64,000 nt of DNA from contig JAJEKV010000027.1 of the NCBI GenBank assembly GCA_021234155.1, positions 1,827,109-1,891,108 of the forward strand, given 5' to 3'. Under the pieces are notes generated by a model, which saw only the letters and a program-made list of their open reading frames with translations, ran no database searches and had not been told where the DNA came from. The position numbers and the translations under genes are program-made. Numbering within the stretch: the stretch's first letter is position 1; each line of letters starts with the position of its first letter. This DNA comes from Isoetes taiwanensis (lineage: Eukaryota > Streptophyta > Lycopodiopsida > Isoetales > Isoetaceae). Below, piece by piece: positions 11,101-23,081 of this stretch.

Positions 11101-12696
11101 TGTGATGTTCCAGCATAATATATGCCTCGAATACGTATATTATACTGCCATGTCACCCATACATGTCACGGATGACATGTACTTGGTGGTGGTAGCAGGT
11201 TGCACCTAGGGGGCAAGAGTTGCACCTCGGGGGCAACTTTGAATATTGTGCATGTTAAATAAACATACACAATTAATAACCCCATGGACCCCATTGCCAA
11301 ATGGCTAAATCCCATTTGCCAATGTTTTAACCTAACCCTAAGGGTTTCTATATAAGGGTTCCCCCTTAAACCCTAAACCCTTTCCTCTCTTTGCATTTTA
11401 GGGTTTTCATAGAGCTCCTTTCCCTTTTCGCATTTAGGGTTCCCTTGAGCCATTCCGGCCAAGTCCAGACCCCATTTCGCATTGCTCGGCTCTGCCATCT
11501 TTGCACAACAGATCATTGAATAACAGCCATCTTCAGCAAGATCAGGAGCATGGATGCATTCCGAGAATCCGGAGCAGGTCAAGGACGGTATCTAGTCATT
11601 ACATTGTGCAAAGCGTCTTTTGGGCTAGGCAGTGAGGTAGTTTAGCATATTCATTCAGCCATAGAGGCCTTATAGATCCCGAGATCATAAGCCCTAACTA
11701 AAGAACCTAACTCTGTTATTTAGGTAGATAGATTAGATGATATTCTTCATTTCAAGTTCTGTGATGATGTTGGTATTTCATTCTGTGACCTCCATGTATT
11801 GGGAAGGGGGGTAGAGACCTAGCAGCCTTGTAGAAGATGATCCTAGATTAGTATCATTAGTACCCAATTATTGCGGCATGTACACAGGAGCCCACCGGGT
11901 TGAAGGTGGAAGGGCCAGACCGGCAGAACAAGGAGGTACTTGTCCCAACACAGATCAATCCCTCTGGTGTGTAAAGCCTACCAGGGATTCTAGTGAGCTA
12001 GGTCTAATGCCTTGTCACTGCATGTGGGCAAGGCATGGGCTCGACACCCGTGGAGTGATGCGTCACTCTCCATTGGGTTCAAGTCGAATAAGGGCAGTGG
12101 CCCTCTAGCCACCTGTGTTGAGCATGGAAGCCTCTGGAGGAAGGCTGACCTCCCCTCCTGCCTCATTGGGGGCTGGGAGATGCAACCCGGTAGTAGCCCT
12201 CTTGGCTCACGTGCGGCGAGCTACGGTCGGTCCCAATACCTATCAATCCACTACGCAAAGTGTGTAGGAGGGGGCGGATGGAGTGGACTACCCAACAGCC
12301 ATGTTCCTTTGCCAGCCAAATCCATTGCCATATGAATTCTGTCTACAACGGAGGCCAAGCTGTCAGTAGAACCCCCTTGAGTCAGAGCCCAGGGTAGGAT
12401 TCCCTTGTTGTTATTGATCATGCTGATGATGTTGTAGATGTGATGGTTATGATGTATTCACCCTTCGAGGTGATTGTATTGATGTACTGTTAGTTTGTGC
12501 ACATGTTTGTTTATTCACGCTTCCGCAGATAGGTCGACCCGATGGGAGACGGGTGAATGACACATCCACTCTTCCCTTGCTGGCTCATTTCACTGGGAGT
12601 GGCGTCAGGGGTGGCCCCTGCCAGTGTAGCTGTCAGGGGGAATGCTCCTCCTTCGGATACGATGTGTGCATCGTATAAGGAGTAGGGGATGTCACA
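11101..12696 (+). mobile_element. Complete Ty3/gypsy LTR (3' LTR), 1,596 bp
   Basis: The LTR begins TGTGATGTTCC after the polypurine tract and ends GATGTCACA, so its ends form the usual short inverted repeat (TGTGA...TCACA). The first 1.23 kb is shared with 7904-9135; the last 365 bp occur only here. The base after 12,696 starts unrelated DNA (AAATGGCAAC). A target duplication cannot be tested because the 5' end of the element is outside the window. The reading frames inside are LTR translations. Confidence 0.85.
11349..11356 (+). promoter_or_regulatory. TATA box of the LTR promoter (3' LTR)
   Basis: TATATAAG lies about 250 bp into the LTR and is identical to the box at 8152-8159. Confidence 0.55.
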
Positions 12697-14200
12697 AAAT
12701 GGCAACAAAACATATGTTACAATGTGTGGTTACATGTAATAGCAGAGGAAACATGATGTTTCTTATCATTTGTCATCATGATATTAGAAGCAATTTGAGT
12801 AGGGTTCATTGTGCTAAACCTGGAGGCCTGCTTTTTATTTTCAAACTCTGGCTTCCCTTCACAATTTTGCAATATTGTATTTGGTTAACTTCGTCTATTT
12901 AAAATGCAGAATGTCCAGAAAAATAGCGTTCTCAGTTTGATATTGAAGCAGGCTTTAGATCTTGGCCGAATTTAGCATTGTTCCAATGTGCTCAGGGTAA
13001 GAAATGATTACTTTTGCATGTTCTTTTGCTCCTCTACAGTAATGTTGTAATGATTTATGTTGTTAGACCACATGTTTATTTCTCATAATTACCATTTGCC
13101 ACTTTCTGTCACCTCTACCTTAACCAATATTTAATGGTTTATCAAACTATGACACAATAACTAACACATAGAGAATGGACAAAAGATGGATGTTATGACT
13201 TTGCATCAAGAGTTTTTAAACTTGGAGGTGATCCCAAAGGGTTGAATTGTCAGGCTCTACCTTATCAGGAAGGATTTTTAAGTTACAAAAGAAATAGTAC
13301 TGAATCATATTAACTCACACGTGCATCAATGTCTATCTCTTTGGATAATATTCAGGATCATCGAGCACTCTTTTACTACAAGCTTGACACATTGAAAGTG
13401 CACAGAAACAATTACAATTTAAAGTCCACTGCATCTGTCCCTTCCAGACTTCGATGACTTCTACACTTTGATGACTAATGCCTGGCATCACCGGGCACAC
13501 ATTACTAGTTCTATTTATGGAGCTAACCTAAGAACATGTACTGATGGAGTAAAGATTTTAATTGAAAGCGTATCTTTAGAGGCTGCACTATGGAAAGGAA
13601 GGACCATTTGAATGCTCCAATTTTGTCTGAGTGACCTTCAAAATTTCTACTCTCCATTCTTTGCAAAATGTTTTTCTACTTTGGATATTGTGTTTTGCTG
13701 AAATATTGAGTAATGAAGTTAGCATGTCACTATGTTCGAATAATGTTGCAATACGTGATGCAGTTGGAATGTCAGCGGAAAATTCTTGGCATGAGAGCAA
13801 GTAATAAGATGATTAAAGTCATCTGATTGAAGATATCCAAATTGTGTAGAGTGTCAATGCTAGTGTAAGACTACGTGATACCTTTTGGTTGCAGTGCCAG
13901 GAATGGTCAAGGGCCAAGCCTGGACTTCTTGTGTTCAATGTTCTTTCTAGCACGTGGCTGGAGGATCATTCTTTTGTATTTGGATCATGGTGGTAGTGCC
14001 AAGAATGACAGTGGTGGACAATGAAGGTAGTTCCTTATCTATGCCAAGCTTGGACTGCATATCTTGTGTATGCAGGTGAAGACTCGTCAGTGAAGACTAG
14101 AAAACATCTTTGATGATGACAATCATTTCTTTTGTAGAAGGCTTACACGGGCAGCTCTTGAAGCTAAATAAGTTTGATGCAAAGGGAACTTTCTTTATTT
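12697..14200. other. Intergenic; no gene recognised
   Basis: This is AT-rich sequence with only short frames. I see no conserved protein, RNA gene or clear repeat border here apart from the LTR end at 12,696. Confidence 0.6.
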
Positions 14201-14210
14201 TTTAGCATCC

Positions 14211-14554
14211 CTTTGAGTGAGGGTATTGGAATTTGATAGTTGGACAGGTCTTCAGAGTTAAATCGACATGATTCAAAGGGAGCCTTGATCGTGTTTCGAC
14301 ATTCCTTTGAGTGGGGGTGTTGGAATTTATGAGAGTGTTGCTCATTCTATTTTCTGAGATGGCTATTGGAGCTCCACCGATTAGAGGCCCTTATATAAAA
14401 GATTCTTGGATCACCATTAATACATCTTCTTTCTCTATTTTATTGTGTGCTTTTCTTCATGTAAGCGCTTGATCTTCAACAAAGGCGTTGTCTCGAGCCA
14501 TATTCAGGACATCGCGAGGATGATGCTCACTGCTATAAGCTACTATTCTCAACA
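14211..14554 (+). mobile_element. Small LTR-retrotransposon-like remnant (LTR candidate 14,318-14,554)
   Basis: A polypurine-like run (TTTGAGTGGGGG) is followed by TGTTGGAATTTATGAGAG. After about 75 bp comes a TATA-type box (TTATATAAAAG), and the segment ends TACTATTCTCAACA. TG/CA ends with TGTTGG and CAACA are typical of plant Copia LTRs. A near copy of the polypurine run and LTR start (GTGAGGGTATTGGAATTTGATAG) lies about 90 bp upstream. No clear primer-binding site follows, so this may be a solo or decayed LTR. Confidence 0.4.
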
Positions 14555-17450
14555 ATTCAGTTCCGAGATAGAACAGAATAAATGGTTAAGCCCATGGATA
14601 TGGTTGCGGTGACAAGGGCTCGGTTGCAGCTGAAGAAGTATTTAGTATTGGGTTTTTAAGAAAGGGTGCATGCTATTTTCATGCTTTTGGTGTATGCTAT
14701 TTTTTTCGGTGCTGGATAGGCAAAGACTCTGGTGAGGCCAACATAGCCTAGAGGTTCGAATCCTTCAGCCTTATCCGCAGGAAGCAGATCTTAATTATTG
14801 ATTGAGGGCTTCCAGCATGTTAAGGTTTTAAGGTTTCTGAAACTGTTGCAATCAAGAACTGCTGCATTATAAAATCTCTTGTAAATTGTCTCCGTAGATT
14901 TTGCTTTGGTACAACATTCGTTCCAAACTGGTAAACTTTTATTTCTATTTTGCAACATCTTGTTTGCTCTAGCGTTCCCTTTAATGCTATATTCTTTCTT
15001 CTGTATTTGTGCATACGTAGGAATAAAGTAATGGTGATTTTACACCTTTGATTTGGCCATGAGTTTTCTGTCCATTTAAAATGTCAACCTTGGATGAGAT
15101 AGATTCCAAAGAATCTTTCTCAATCCAATGCCTCATTAAAACGATAGAAAGCAATGCATATTGTTTTAGTTGGTTTTCTGAAGCTGGATACTACAGAAGA
15201 ACATAGACTTGCTATTTTCTCTCTTGTGATTCTCTGCTTTTAAGCCCAACTTTGTTCTACAAGCATCTTTCTCTTTCTTTCATCAAAGTATCCAGTGCAG
15301 TGGTGTATTGAGGTATAGATAAATAGACGGGTCCATCTTCCAACAATACGTCATCTTTCTCTGCATTGGCTTGAAGTCTTATCAACACTTATCCCAGCAG
15401 ACTTATTTGTATGACTTTCCAGTTATATCAACCCGGGGTACCTGTCAAGAGCTTATTGTCGAGATTAAAAACCTCGCCCTTTCAGATTTTCGAGGAAAAA
15501 ACTTAGCAATAGGGCCTCGCCTCAGCAAGGCGTTTGAACAAAACGCAATGTTGAGTCCCATAAAAAGATCCCACGAGACAAGAAGAAGACGATATCGCGC
15601 ATGACCACTGTACATGCACATCATCGATTCTAGCTCATAATGAGAAGAAAACAAAGCCTCCAAAAAGCAAGGGGTTGTTTAGCGCGCCACACTATAAAGC
15701 CTTGTCAAAATAGAGGGGCTGGTCATGCGCTCTACGCAACAATTTAAAAATAATATTTACATGAATATATAAAAATTAGAGGAGGGTAAGAATCAAGGGT
15801 ACTGCTGAGAGATGAGAAAGCGCAGATGAAAAGCCAATGAAGAACCCTACAATAATTAGCGATCTACAAATGCTTTAGTGGCTGAAAATTACATGCAATC
15901 CATATATGTATCAATACATAGGATGCTTGCCTTGCAATTGGCACAAGAATTGCGATCCGATATTTGGATAGATAGCAATTTTTATCCCATTAGCTTAGGC
16001 AAGGCGGCTAATGAAATTGTCTAGGAAGAAGCGCCCAATGCTGACAACTATAAGATAAAATGAGATAAGGAAAGTGCTGACTATAAAGGAGGCAATACTT
16101 GGAATTTTATAGCTATACTAGAAAAGTGCCCAATGTTGACATTATGTAGAGGGAGGCAATACTTAATGCTTGGAATTTATTGCTGGGCATATATCGCAAA
16201 TGTGTAAAGGGATAGAAGAGTGGCAAGAATTTAGTACTTAGAATTTTCTCTGTGGAGAAAGATCTAAATCTCGCCACTAAAGGATGTTAATGTGTTTCTC
16301 TAAGACCCTCCACCATTATCCCGGCATCCCTATCTTCTCACATCTAAAGGACGTTAATGTGTTTCTCTAGGCTACTCCACTATCATGCTAGCATCTATAT
16401 CTTAAGCTTGAGGTGTTTATGTTACTTTCTACTGATAATTGAGCTGTCGCTTGCCAATTGGAGCATGCCATATGCGCCGAAAACCATCTAATATCAGCAA
16501 TCCTAATCGCGCAATATTCCTGTACATCTGGCAAAAGTTACTTACCAGTTTAAAATGAATCAAAGTAAATGCATCACCTTTTCTAACAATCAAGGTTTTT
16601 GTAGGCATGAGAAAGAATTTGGAAAAAGAACACCTTGGGATCCTCCAAGGCAATTTATTGAACACAAAGTTTCAAGTCTTGATTGTGGCTTATTGGAAAA
16701 GCAAAGTTTAGACTGGGAAAAGATTAGCTACAACTACTGCCCAGATTTACAACTTTTTTAAAGAGATGCCAAGCCACTTGATCAAATATTCTAAAATAAC
16801 AAGTTCTATTGGAAGCACCCACGAGTGGAAAGAAGGGGCCATTAAGCACTACAAAGTCAAGAGCTTGATGAGACATTCACAAGATCTTGAAATAAGCCAA
16901 CATGCTAAACAAAATACTAGTATTCCTTACATCCAGTCAAATAAAAACATCAGTTGCTCAATGAGTCGAATAGAATATTTAATGAATGGGTCAAGATATC
17001 ACTCTTTAGAAGTGACCAAGTCAGTCAGATTAAATCCGCTATTAGAATCTCACATCATAGTGATGGTGGCACCACATTATGGAATAGTAATGTTCACTCA
17101 ATATGAACAATCTTGGAAAATAGCACGCGATGCTCTTCTCGAGATTTCAATCTCAAATACTAATCATTATCTCTTTCTTTTGTTGGATCAATTTATATCA
17201 CCAAAGTTTGATGGCTCCACATTTGATGGAACCCCAATATATTGGATGTAGAACATGAGACCCCACTAGGTAACGAAATGATTGGTTTGTGGGCACTAAA
17301 AGTATTTGCTCCCTTTTGAAATTGCTTTAAGGATACATTCTTTTAACTCTAAAGGCAAGGAAGCCTTTATATGACTTATGTAGCAACATAGAAATATCGT
17401 TAAGGAAACATACAAGGGTGCATGGAAATATAAATGGCCTTTCAAAGTAC
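14555..17450. other. Intergenic; short duplications, no gene recognised
   Basis: There are only short frames, with no family match I can name. Two imperfect local duplications are visible: the AGGCAATACTTGG-containing segment at about 16,075-16,180, and an approximately 80-bp unit containing GTTAATGTGTTTCTCTA at about 16,285 and 16,345. The longest frame (16,766-17,251, 161 codons) is low-complexity in style and unsupported. Confidence 0.5.
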
Positions 17451-17635
17451 ATGACACTCACCACACTATCCATTCTATGACACTCACCATACTATCCATT
17501 CTATGACACTCACCACACTATCCATTCTTTCGCAGTACACGACACTCACCACACTATCCATTCTTGCATGACACTCACCACACTATCCTTTGTTTTGCAA
17601 TACACGACACTCATCACACTATCCATTCTTTCATG
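17451..17635. repeat. Minisatellite, six copies of GACACTCACCACACTATCC-type unit
   Basis: Six consecutive units share GACACTCACCACACTATCC with one or two substitutions. Their spacing is 26, 26, 36, 29 and 36 bp. The longer units carry an extra TTCGCAGTACAC/TTTGCAATACAC tail, so the array mixes two unit types. Confidence 0.9.
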
Positions 17636-18270
17636 TAGGTGTTTGTTACTAGGAAAGGACTAACAGCAAGGCAAACGAGAACCCCCCAAGATGGCCTTCA
17701 TTGCCACGATACATTATACTAGTAATATGAAATGGAGAGTTAATTATGCAAGAACAACATATAATATTGGTCTAACAGAATCTTGAAGAAAGTAGATGCT
17801 TTGAAATCAGCCATAGAGAACAGCGAGGACTATCAGATAGAATGATATGCGGGGTTGACATTGAGGGCAGATGTATGCCTGTCGTTGACAAGTAAATCAC
17901 AATTAACGGTCTTGAAAGGCACTCTAGCATGTGGAAAGGTGTAGACAAAGTCGGTAAGCCATTGAAAAGAATAAAAAAATATGGCGACAAAGGTGGCGAC
18001 AAACTGAAAATAAAGTTACCCCGAATGTAGTGTCGTGGCAGAATCACGACCGTTGGAGATTCTGCGGGATCCCAACGGTTAAGACCATGCCACGTCAGCA
18101 CATTCATGTGACTTTATTTTCTAAGGCGGCGAAGGGTCACACTTCTTGCCATGTTCTATGTTGTGATAACATCATATGGGAACAAGGCAAGAAGGTGAAG
18201 AAACAAAACGTCCAAAACAAACCAAAGGAAAAAGAAAGTTTAAATACAACGTACTAAAACAACTAATAAC

Positions 18271-18500
18271 ACTATGACACGTGGAAGATTACTTGGCAAA
18301 AAGAAGACGGCGAAATCTCCACGTGGGATGGAACGTGGCATATGTGTGACTTCAGATGTGTTTGCCAGCTCGGATATACCCTAGTATTCAATAAAAAAAG
18401 CATGACACGTGGCAGATCAACTGGAATAAAATAAGATTTATATTTCCACGTGGGATAAGACGTGGCGTATGTGGGCTTCGTGGGTTTTGCCACGTCAGCG
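18271..18500 (+). promoter_or_regulatory. Duplicated ABRE/G-box modules upstream of the SKS gene
   Basis: Four CACGTG cores lie at 18,278-18,283, 18,320-18,325, 18,406-18,411 and 18,447-18,452. They form two modules about 128 bp apart, each with GACACGTGG, then TCCACGTGGGAT or TTCCACGTGGGAT, then an ACGTGGC about ten bases on. A further CCACGTCA lies at 18,490-18,497, and another at 18,090-18,097. CACGTG boxes followed by GC are bound by bZIP (ABF/GBF) and bHLH factors and often mediate abscisic-acid or light response. The role here is inferred from the motif and its position 640-860 bp upstream of the start codon. Confidence 0.6.
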
Positions 18501-18628
18501 CCGGAGTAAAACGGAGGAGAACGCGTAGCTTTTGGCTATGGCGTTGGCTGGATCCAGCGAAACGGAAAGCGTAGAAGGCACTACTACGACGGGCAGGACC
18601 GGTCCGTGTTGGACTGGTCGGCACATTC

Positions 18629-18635
18629 TATAAAG
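18629..18635 (+). promoter_or_regulatory. Candidate TATA box of the SKS gene
   Basis: TATAAAG follows the CACGTG modules by about 130 bp and is followed by a pyrimidine-rich leader. The start codon is about 500 bp downstream, so the 5' leader would be long or contain an intron. Confidence 0.45.
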
Positions 18636-19135
18636 CCTTTCCACGGGCTTCCTCCAGTCATTTCCCTTTCTCGCCTCTCTTTTGCAGCTCCTACCCGCTT
18701 TTCCTTTTCATTCTGGTGCCAGCTTTCTTCTTTTGATCCATCTGGGCAGTTTCGCGCCTAGATTTAATCTGGCTTTTTCTCAGAATTTCCCACCTGATTC
18801 GCTACTTTTCTCAACTGGGTTTGTGCAATTTGGTTAAATTCTGCTACAAAACCCTCTGGTTGAACGATTCCGATCACTATTTCTGTTTCTGGGCCCGATT
18901 CGAATTTGGTTGCAAATTGGTGCTAAATCCGCTCCCTCGTTCTGGCATTGCGCTAATTCAAGCTTCGTTCAGCGATCTTTTTTATAGCATATGTTTTTGG
19001 GCTATGGCAATTCGCTAAGAAATCTTTTAAATATAAGAATTCAGCATTTTGGGTTTCTGATTTAGCGACAAAAAAAATTTGAGCTTAAATACATAATTCT
19101 CTACCTACACACTGCATCAGATTCAGACGTTGGCT

Positions 19136-21566
19136 ATGGCGCCAAGACAGAAAGAATCTGCTCTGTTTCGGATAATTTATTTCTGTTCTATTCTTCTAAC
19201 ATTCCTTGCCGGAGTACATTCGGCAGATCCGAGCCAATTTTTTGTTTGGAATGTGGCATATAAGACTCTGTCGCCTTTGGGTGTTCCACAGCGAGTAACT
19301 ACCGCCCTTTTCTTGCTCTAATCCAAATCATTTTTTTTTAATGATCTGTCTGTTTTACAGTTTTGATCCCAGAAGATTTCATTATGATTTAGCATTTTTG
19401 ATCTGCAGGTCATTACGATTAACGACCAGTTTCCGGGCCCCCAAATCGACACCATAACTAACAATGTTCTGGAAATCAATGTGTTCAACAATTTAGACGA
19501 GCCTCTTCTTTTCACATGGTAAATCCGACAACAAATTCAAACTATGCTTAAGAACAGATTATCTGTTCAAGATTTCTGAGATTTGTCCATTTTTTTAATT
19601 TAAAATGCCAGGAACGGGATTCAGCAACGAAAATCTTCATGGCAAGATGGAGTTTTAGGAACGAATTGCCCGATTCTACCAGGCAAGAACTGGACGTATC
19701 AGTTTGAAGCCAAGGATCAAATCGGATCGTTTTTCTATTATCCATCCAATCTGCTCCAGCGAGCAGCTGGAGGATATGGAGGAATTACGATTTATAATCG
19801 AGCAGTAATTAAATTTCCTTACAATACTCCGGCAGCCCAATTCACGATTCTTGCTGGAGATTAGTACACGAAAGATCACACTGTAAGAATTTCTGAAGAA
19901 CAAGGTTCTGAAACCATGTTTTTTACAGGTTCTTCGATCTGCGCTTGATGCGGGCTCTGATTTAGGCCTGCCCAACGGAGTTCTGATCAATGGCCGCCCT
20001 TCGGGCTCAATCTTTACAGTGGAACAAGGTACTTAATTAAATATAGATAACAGAGGTTTTAGTCAGTTTTAAGCTCCAAAAAACCATTTCTTAATCTATA
20101 TTTTGCAATGCAAGGATCACATATTTAATCAGTTTTTGATGCGCAAAACTGAAAATCATGCCGGATTTATATTGTCTATGGCAGGAAAAACATATCGGAT
20201 CAAAATTTCCAACGTGGGTGTCTATTTTTCGCTCAATTTCAGGATTCAAGGGCACAAGCTGCTCTTGGTTGAAACAGAAGGATCATATACGCTGCAAACA
20301 TATTACGATTCGTTAGATATTCATATGGGTCAATCATATTCCGTGCTTGTAACAGCTGATCAATCTCCTGGCGATTTCTATATTGTTGCCACTACCAGAT
20401 TTTATTGGCCGGTTTTTAACGGCGTGGGCGTTCTTCACTACTCCAATTCCCGTTCTTCAGTTTCCGGTGCCCTTCCTGCGGGCCCAAACGCTGGCGATGT
20501 CAATTTTTCCTTCAATCAGGCCCGATCCATCAGGTCTGAACCAAACCCAATTCGGAAAATCAGTTTAGGGTTCTTCAATTCATAGATCTGCCACATTTTT
20601 CTTCTGTTCTTGAATTTTTCCCCCTTTCTTTTTTTTTTCCTTTTGAATTTTTGCAATTTGGCAACAAATTTGTTAGATCTAGGATCTCGCAAGGTTTTTT
20701 CTTAATAATCCTTCGGTTTGCAGATGGAATTTGACCACCGGAGCTGCCCGGCCTAACCCACAAGGATCATACCATTACGGCAAGATCAATGTTTCTCGCA
20801 CAATTATTCTATCAAATTCCGCTCCGTCCATCAATGGCAAACTTAGATATGCAGTAAATGATATCTCTTACATAAATCCGACAACGCCTCTCAAATTGGC
20901 AGATTATTTCAAGATCTCTGGAGTCTTTACTTTGAATTCCATCCCTGATTCCCCGCAAGGAAGAACTCCGGCGCTCGGAACATCTGTTCTATCGATTGAT
21001 TACCACGCCTTTGTGGAAATTATCTTCCAAAATTCTGAAAATACGGTTCAGTCATGGCATCTAGACGGCTATAATTTCTTCGTTGTCGGGTAAGATTCTT
21101 CAATCCGCCATAGCCAGATCCTTCTTCTAAGCTTCAAATCTAATCCGGCGGTGCAATTGTTTACCAGAATGGGTCCTGGGAAGTGGAATACGATTCAAAG
21201 ACAGTCTTACAACTTGTATGATGCCGTTGCGCGAAGCACAGTGCAGGTTTGAGCTTCAAATTCGATCTAATTTCTTAAAATTTCTGAGATTGGGCTGAAG
21301 ATTTTTATGAATTTGGAAGTGCCCAATACTTGAATTGTTTGATTCAATCTGGCAAAAATTTGTTTCAGGTGTATGCGCAATCGTGGACAGCGATCTACGT
21401 TTCGTTCGACAATGTGGGGATGTGGAATCTGCGGTCGCAAAATATTGCAAGGCAATACCTTGGGCAGGAGCTCTACATTCGGATTTATGACCCATCAAGG
21501 TCTTACAGAAACGAGAACCCTATTCCTGCCAATGTTCTACTGTGTGGCAAAGCTGGATCTTCATAA
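19136..21566 (+). pseudogene. SKU5-similar (SKS) multicopper-oxidase-like protein, one premature stop
   Basis: Eight exons join in frame to 544 codons: 19136-19294, 19409-19518, 19612-19882, 19929-20028, 20185-20533, 20724-21089, 21168-21246 and 21369-21566. All introns are GT-AG and length fits the family. Residues 1 to about 30 form a signal peptide (IIYFCSILLTFLAG core). Cupredoxin motifs typical of SKS follow: NGIQQRKSSWQDGVLGTNCP, GSFFYYPSNLLQRAAGG and SWHLDGYNFFVVG. As in other SKS proteins, most copper-ligand histidines are replaced. The C-terminus (LLCGKAGSS) has no GPI signal, unlike SKU5 itself. SKS proteins are secreted and act in cell-wall expansion or pollen-tube growth. Codon 174 is TAG (19,862-19,864) where the family has the Trp of GDWY. 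All else is intact, so this is a recent pseudogene or a single-base sequence error. ATG 19,136 was chosen because it directly precedes the signal peptide. Confidence 0.88.
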
Positions 21567-21580
21567 CCATTCCATCCCAC

Positions 21581-21683
21581 AAATATAAGTTGATCAATGT
21601 ATATATGATCAACATGCATGTACCAACAACCAACAAATATAAGTTGATCAATATATATGATCAACATGCATGTACCAACAACC
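21581..21683. repeat. 54-bp tandem duplication in the SKS 3' flank
   Basis: Two copies of a unit beginning AAATATAAGTTGATCAAT and ending CATGTACCAACAACC lie 54 bp apart, 15 bp after the SKS stop codon, probably within the 3' untranslated region. Each unit contains TGATCAA inverted around a TATATA core and could fold. Confidence 0.85.
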
Positions 21684-22223
21684 TTCTCTTGTTAAATCTC
21701 TCTTCCTAGCAAATAAGAGATCTTGTGTTAAGTAAGTAGTAGATATTGTGTTAATCTCTCTTGGGATATTTAAGGGACCATTTGTATTTCCCTATGTGTT
21801 CATCTCTCTTGAGACATTTAAGGGACCAGCCTCTTGCCCCTATGCTGCCATGTGATAAGACGTATCATATACATTCTAATAAATTGTGTCTTCTACTCAT
21901 AGTCTAAAAGACATATACCAATATATATATGATCATTGTACATGTATATTACTTATCAACCTCTTTATTTCTGTTGTTAAAACTCTATTCCTCATCAATA
22001 TGCTCTTCGATGGAAAAAAAGAGGGGGGATGGAGCCCCCTATGGTTTCTGCCGGAGGCTGCTTGACGTTTTTGTTCATATCTTGAGCTACCGACCTCGGA
22101 TTTAGGTGGTTTTTGGCTCGTTAGAAAGCTGAAAGCTCTTTTCAACGGTACGTGGCATTGTAGGTTTCAAATCCTGATTGATAGCCGTTTTGGCCCTAAT
22201 AGTTTCGGTGGCAGATAACCATT

Positions 22224-23081
22224 TTGGCCGTAATAGTTTCGGCCCCTTTGAAAAGGAATGGCGCCAACTTCCAAATTGCCTGCAAAATCTCCTATATCCA
22301 TGTTGGTGCGGGGGGAATTCATGTTAACCATTTGGATCTTGGCAAGAGTGTCTTTCAAGAAGGTGATTTTCCTGCACTAGCACCCTGTGCTAATGCACCG
22401 AATAGTACAAGTGCTTTGAAAGGCATTAATGCTTCCATGGATGGTGTCTCGGCACCCTCTGGTGCCAATTCGAATAAAGATCAGCCTTCCTTGGAGGTCC
22501 TCAACTCCTGGAGTAAATGCTAGCAGGAAGCGTCTAGATACGATGTGGTTGAGATTGATCATGATTTGCACAAGAAATGTATTGTTAATTTGATGTCATT
22601 TAGTGTGGTTGGTCAACATAGTGGAGCATTTCTTGATAATAGGAAACTTGGTTATTGGTTGACTAGCCATCTTCGGAGGCTACCACCTTATTGCACTTTA
22701 AAGATATTGGATAGAAAGTTCTTCTTGATTGTTTTTTATGATGTTGCTGCTATTGAGCAACTGGTGGTACGTGGTGTGGACCCAATATGGAGTGATTATT
22801 TTTTGTATCAGCCCTGCTCGCCTGGATTTGCTTTTGGTATGGCTCATGCTCTTAAGTTGCCATGTTGATTTTCTATTCCTAATCTTCCTCCTGATCTCTT
22901 GGTGCCAGAGTTTCTTATCAATATTGCTAATGGTCTAGGTACTCATTTAGCCCATTCTATTGTTGATGGGGCTAAAATTTATGTCTCTCTTCCTTCTGGT
23001 CGTGGTCTTCTTGACTGTGTGGTTGTGAAAAGTGGCCCTATCTTTTTGAAGTATGCCTTGCAATTGCTCAATGGTCCTTAG
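22224..23081 (+). pseudogene. LINE ORF1 (DUF4283-like nucleic-acid-binding protein)
   Basis: One frame runs from 22,224 to 23,081, broken by TAG at 22,521, TGA at 22,866 and TAG at 23,079. The central part reads LGYWLTSHLRRLPP, then ILDRKFFLIVFYDV and VVRGVDPIWSDYFLY, the pattern of the plant LINE/retroelement DUF4283 domain (conserved F and W spacing). In intact LINEs, ORF1 protein binds the element RNA. No CCHC zinc knuckle is visible in the degraded downstream part (to about 23,700). Confidence 0.6.

Noticed and set aside
16766-17251. 161-codon frame
   Set aside because: No conserved motif; Ser/His/Ile-rich composition typical of random translation, and no splice or promoter context.
17451-17635. 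CRISPR-like array
   Set aside because: The units are nearly contiguous with no unique spacers, and the DNA is eukaryotic; it is a minisatellite.
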